Assembly (NCBI GenBank): GCA_910577365.1
Contig: CAJTMU010000016.1
Span: 1-42,904, forward strand
Reading direction: 5' to 3'
Origin: an uncultured Oscillospiraceae bacterium
GTDB taxonomy: Bacteria; Bacillota; Clostridia; Oscillospirales; Ruminococcaceae
Length of the DNA: 42,904 bases
Of this stretch, positions 41,936 to 42,904 are shown piece by piece. The translations under genes were made by a program, and so were the position numbers. Every line of letters begins with the position of its first letter. Positions within the stretch are counted from its first letter, which is position 1. The notes beneath the pieces were generated by a model. It was not told where the DNA came from and did not search any database. It saw only the letters and a program-made list of their open reading frames with translations.

Positions 41936-42109
41936 ATGCTGGATTTTTTGGCACAGAATTACGGTTCTATTATTGCGGGAGCAGCGGTTGCAGCGGCGCT
42001 GTTGCTCGCGGTAGTAAAAGTGATAAAGGACAAGCGCACGGGAAAGGGCGGCTGTGGAGGAAACTGCGCCAATTGCGTGTCATGCTGCGGAAAAAAGCAC
42101 AAACAATAA
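41936..42109 (+). CDS. FeoB-associated Cys-rich membrane protein
   Basis: 57 residues. One transmembrane helix (about 11-30) is followed by a basic turn and the cysteine cluster C40-GGN-C44-AN-C47-VS-C50-C51. This is the layout of the small FeoB-associated protein of Firmicutes (FeoC-like position, different fold). The cysteines could bind iron or an Fe-S cluster at the inner face of the membrane. GGGGG lies upstream of ATG 41936. It is the last gene of the feo operon. Confidence 0.9.
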   Translation: MLDFLAQNYGSIIAGAAVAAALLLAVVKVIKDKRTGKGGCGGNCANCVSCCGKKHKQ

Positions 42110-42192
42110 CTTTTGTTTTTATGTAATGTTAACCTCATTAAACAGATGCTAAGTTATGTTGACCCGTAGCGGATTATTTAAAAGATTTTCCC

Positions 42193-42236
42193 GAACCGCG
42201 CATACTTGTTTTGCAAGTATGCGCGGTTCTTCTGTG
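42193..42236 (+). terminator. Terminator of the feo operon
   Basis: A perfect 16-bp stem, 42193-42208 with 42214-42229, loop TTTTG, then TTCTGTG. Very stable, but the T run is poor. Confidence 0.7.
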
Positions 42237-42603
42237 TAAGCTCTGCTGCGTTGACGCTCCTTTACTCTTTCGCGGAGGCTTTCGGGATATACATGTGTGG
42301 GCGGTCAGTGGGTTTTGGCCTTAACCGTCTTTAACTGCACAATTTTGGGGCAGCTCATGATGGAGTTTCTGCATATCTGCGTATGGAATATTTTGCGGCA
42401 AGATTTCTGTTGCGACTTAGTAAGCCGCTGTATTAAAAACCTAAAAATCTAAAATACATACAATATTCCTGCTTTTTCCCGTAATCGAAAAATTTGCTTT
42501 GTAAATTCACTCTTTTAGGGGTTTACACGAATTCTTTAATCCATATCAATTATTGTTTTTTCAACTAATTGACTTTGTAGTTAAAATAAATTTACAAACC
42601 TCC
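42237..42603 (+). other. Non-coding gap before the last gene
   Basis: No gene recognised. TTTGTAAATT (42498-42507) is exactly complementary to AATTTACAAA (42589-42598) across about 80 bases. The right part is AT-rich. Confidence 0.4.
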
Positions 42604-42632
42604 TTGAAATGCCCCCATGAATATGCTATAAT
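42604..42632 (+). promoter_or_regulatory. Sigma-A promoter of the last gene
   Basis: TTGAAA at 42604-42609, 17-base spacer, TATAAT at 42627-42632, 60 bases before the start codon. Confidence 0.85.
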
Positions 42633-42691
42633 TATCAAAAAGATGCTTTGTTTTGACAAAGATCGCTCTTAAAAACTGAGGGGGGAAATAT

Positions 42692-42904
42692 TTGAAGGCT
42701 AAGTCGGAAATGTTGCTTAAACGAGGCGGTAAAATATTTATATCTGTGTGTATCATTTCGGTTTTTTGCGTAAACGTCTTTCACAAGCCCGCGAACCCTT
42801 TTAATGTAATAAATGCGGATATGTCCAGTACCTTTGACACCGCTGAATCGTTCGTGCATACGGAACTGACAGATTCAAATGCGACTGAGGAAAACGCTGA
42901 AACG
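42692..42904 (+). CDS. Exported or membrane protein, N-terminal part only
   Basis: The frame opens at TTG 42692 after the strong site GAGGGGGGA and runs to the end of the window (71 codons). It encodes MKAKSEMLLKRGGKIF, then a hydrophobic stretch (about 15-30, IFISVCIISVFCVNVF) that would be a signal peptide or anchor, then an acidic, Ser/Thr-rich exported part. The rest is outside the window, so the function cannot be assigned. A cell-wall hydrolase or surface protein is possible but unsupported. Confidence 0.7.
   Translation, partial: MKAKSEMLLKRGGKIFISVCIISVFCVNVFHKPANPFNVINADMSSTFDTAESFVHTELTDSNATEENAET

Noticed and set aside
1..42904. CRISPR arrays, tRNA or rRNA genes, prophage
   Set aside because: No regularly spaced repeats, no cloverleaf sequences and no phage-type genes were seen by eye.

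Overview
This is a stretch of bacterial chromosome, most likely from a Clostridia-class Firmicute related to Ruminococcaceae/Oscillospiraceae. That placement is an inference. It rests on strong Shine-Dalgarno sites, consensus TTGACA-17-TATAAT promoters, a T-box leader, the gene orders topA-trmFO, rnc-(radical SAM)-smc-ftsY, nadD-yqeK-rsfS and yqeG-nfo-like-aroQ-M24 peptidase-efp, and a CD1247-type gene after efp. Every gene I could support is on the + strand. I saw no tRNA, rRNA, CRISPR array, prophage or transposase gene.

Layout. 173-5309: an ABC exporter-like operon (MacB/LolD-type ATPase, a 1003-residue membrane-anchored protein of Ig/CARDB-like repeats, and an FtsX-fold permease). 5453-5974: a small VOC/PhnB-like protein with its own promoter. 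5971-9206: a tryptophan T-box leader followed by a TrpXYZ-type tryptophan ABC importer, with recQ just behind it. 11355-12834: the infC-rpmI-rplT operon with a structured, attenuator-bearing leader and an apparent AUC start for IF3. 12969-14446: a TrmH/SpoU-family RNA methylase and endonuclease V. 14678-18104: topA and trmFO. 18314-27238: plsX (interrupted by an in-frame amber codon), rnc, a radical SAM gene, smc, an S41-type peptidase and ftsY. 27489-30831: rdgB, a YhbY-type RNA-binding protein, nadD, an ankyrin-repeat gene, yqeK and rsfS. 31136-31309: rpsU, 57 codons. 31391-31796: a small frameshifted gene. 31835-37092: yqeG, an endonuclease IV-like gene, aroQ, an M24 peptidase, efp, a CD1247-like gene and hisC. 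37296-38378: a lipoprotein. 38678-42109: a ferrous-iron uptake operon (two feoA, feoB and a 57-residue Cys-rich FeoB-associated membrane protein). The window ends inside an exported or membrane protein gene starting at 42692.

Most of the content is housekeeping: translation, RNA processing, chromosome segregation, protein targeting and nucleotide sanitation. Two regulated uptake systems are embedded in it. The tryptophan importer is controlled by a T-box whose specifier codon is UGG. The iron operon carries three copies of the same palindrome, GTTAG-N6-CTAAC: two after the promoter and one directly before feoB.

The most unusual observations are these three operator copies, the amber codon in plsX, the AUC start and attenuator of infC, a 165-bp MITE-like element with 19-bp terminal inverted repeats beside the iron operon, two smaller palindromic elements just upstream of topA and hisC, and several long perfect hairpins (trpX/trpY, rpsU leader, feoB/feoC-like).
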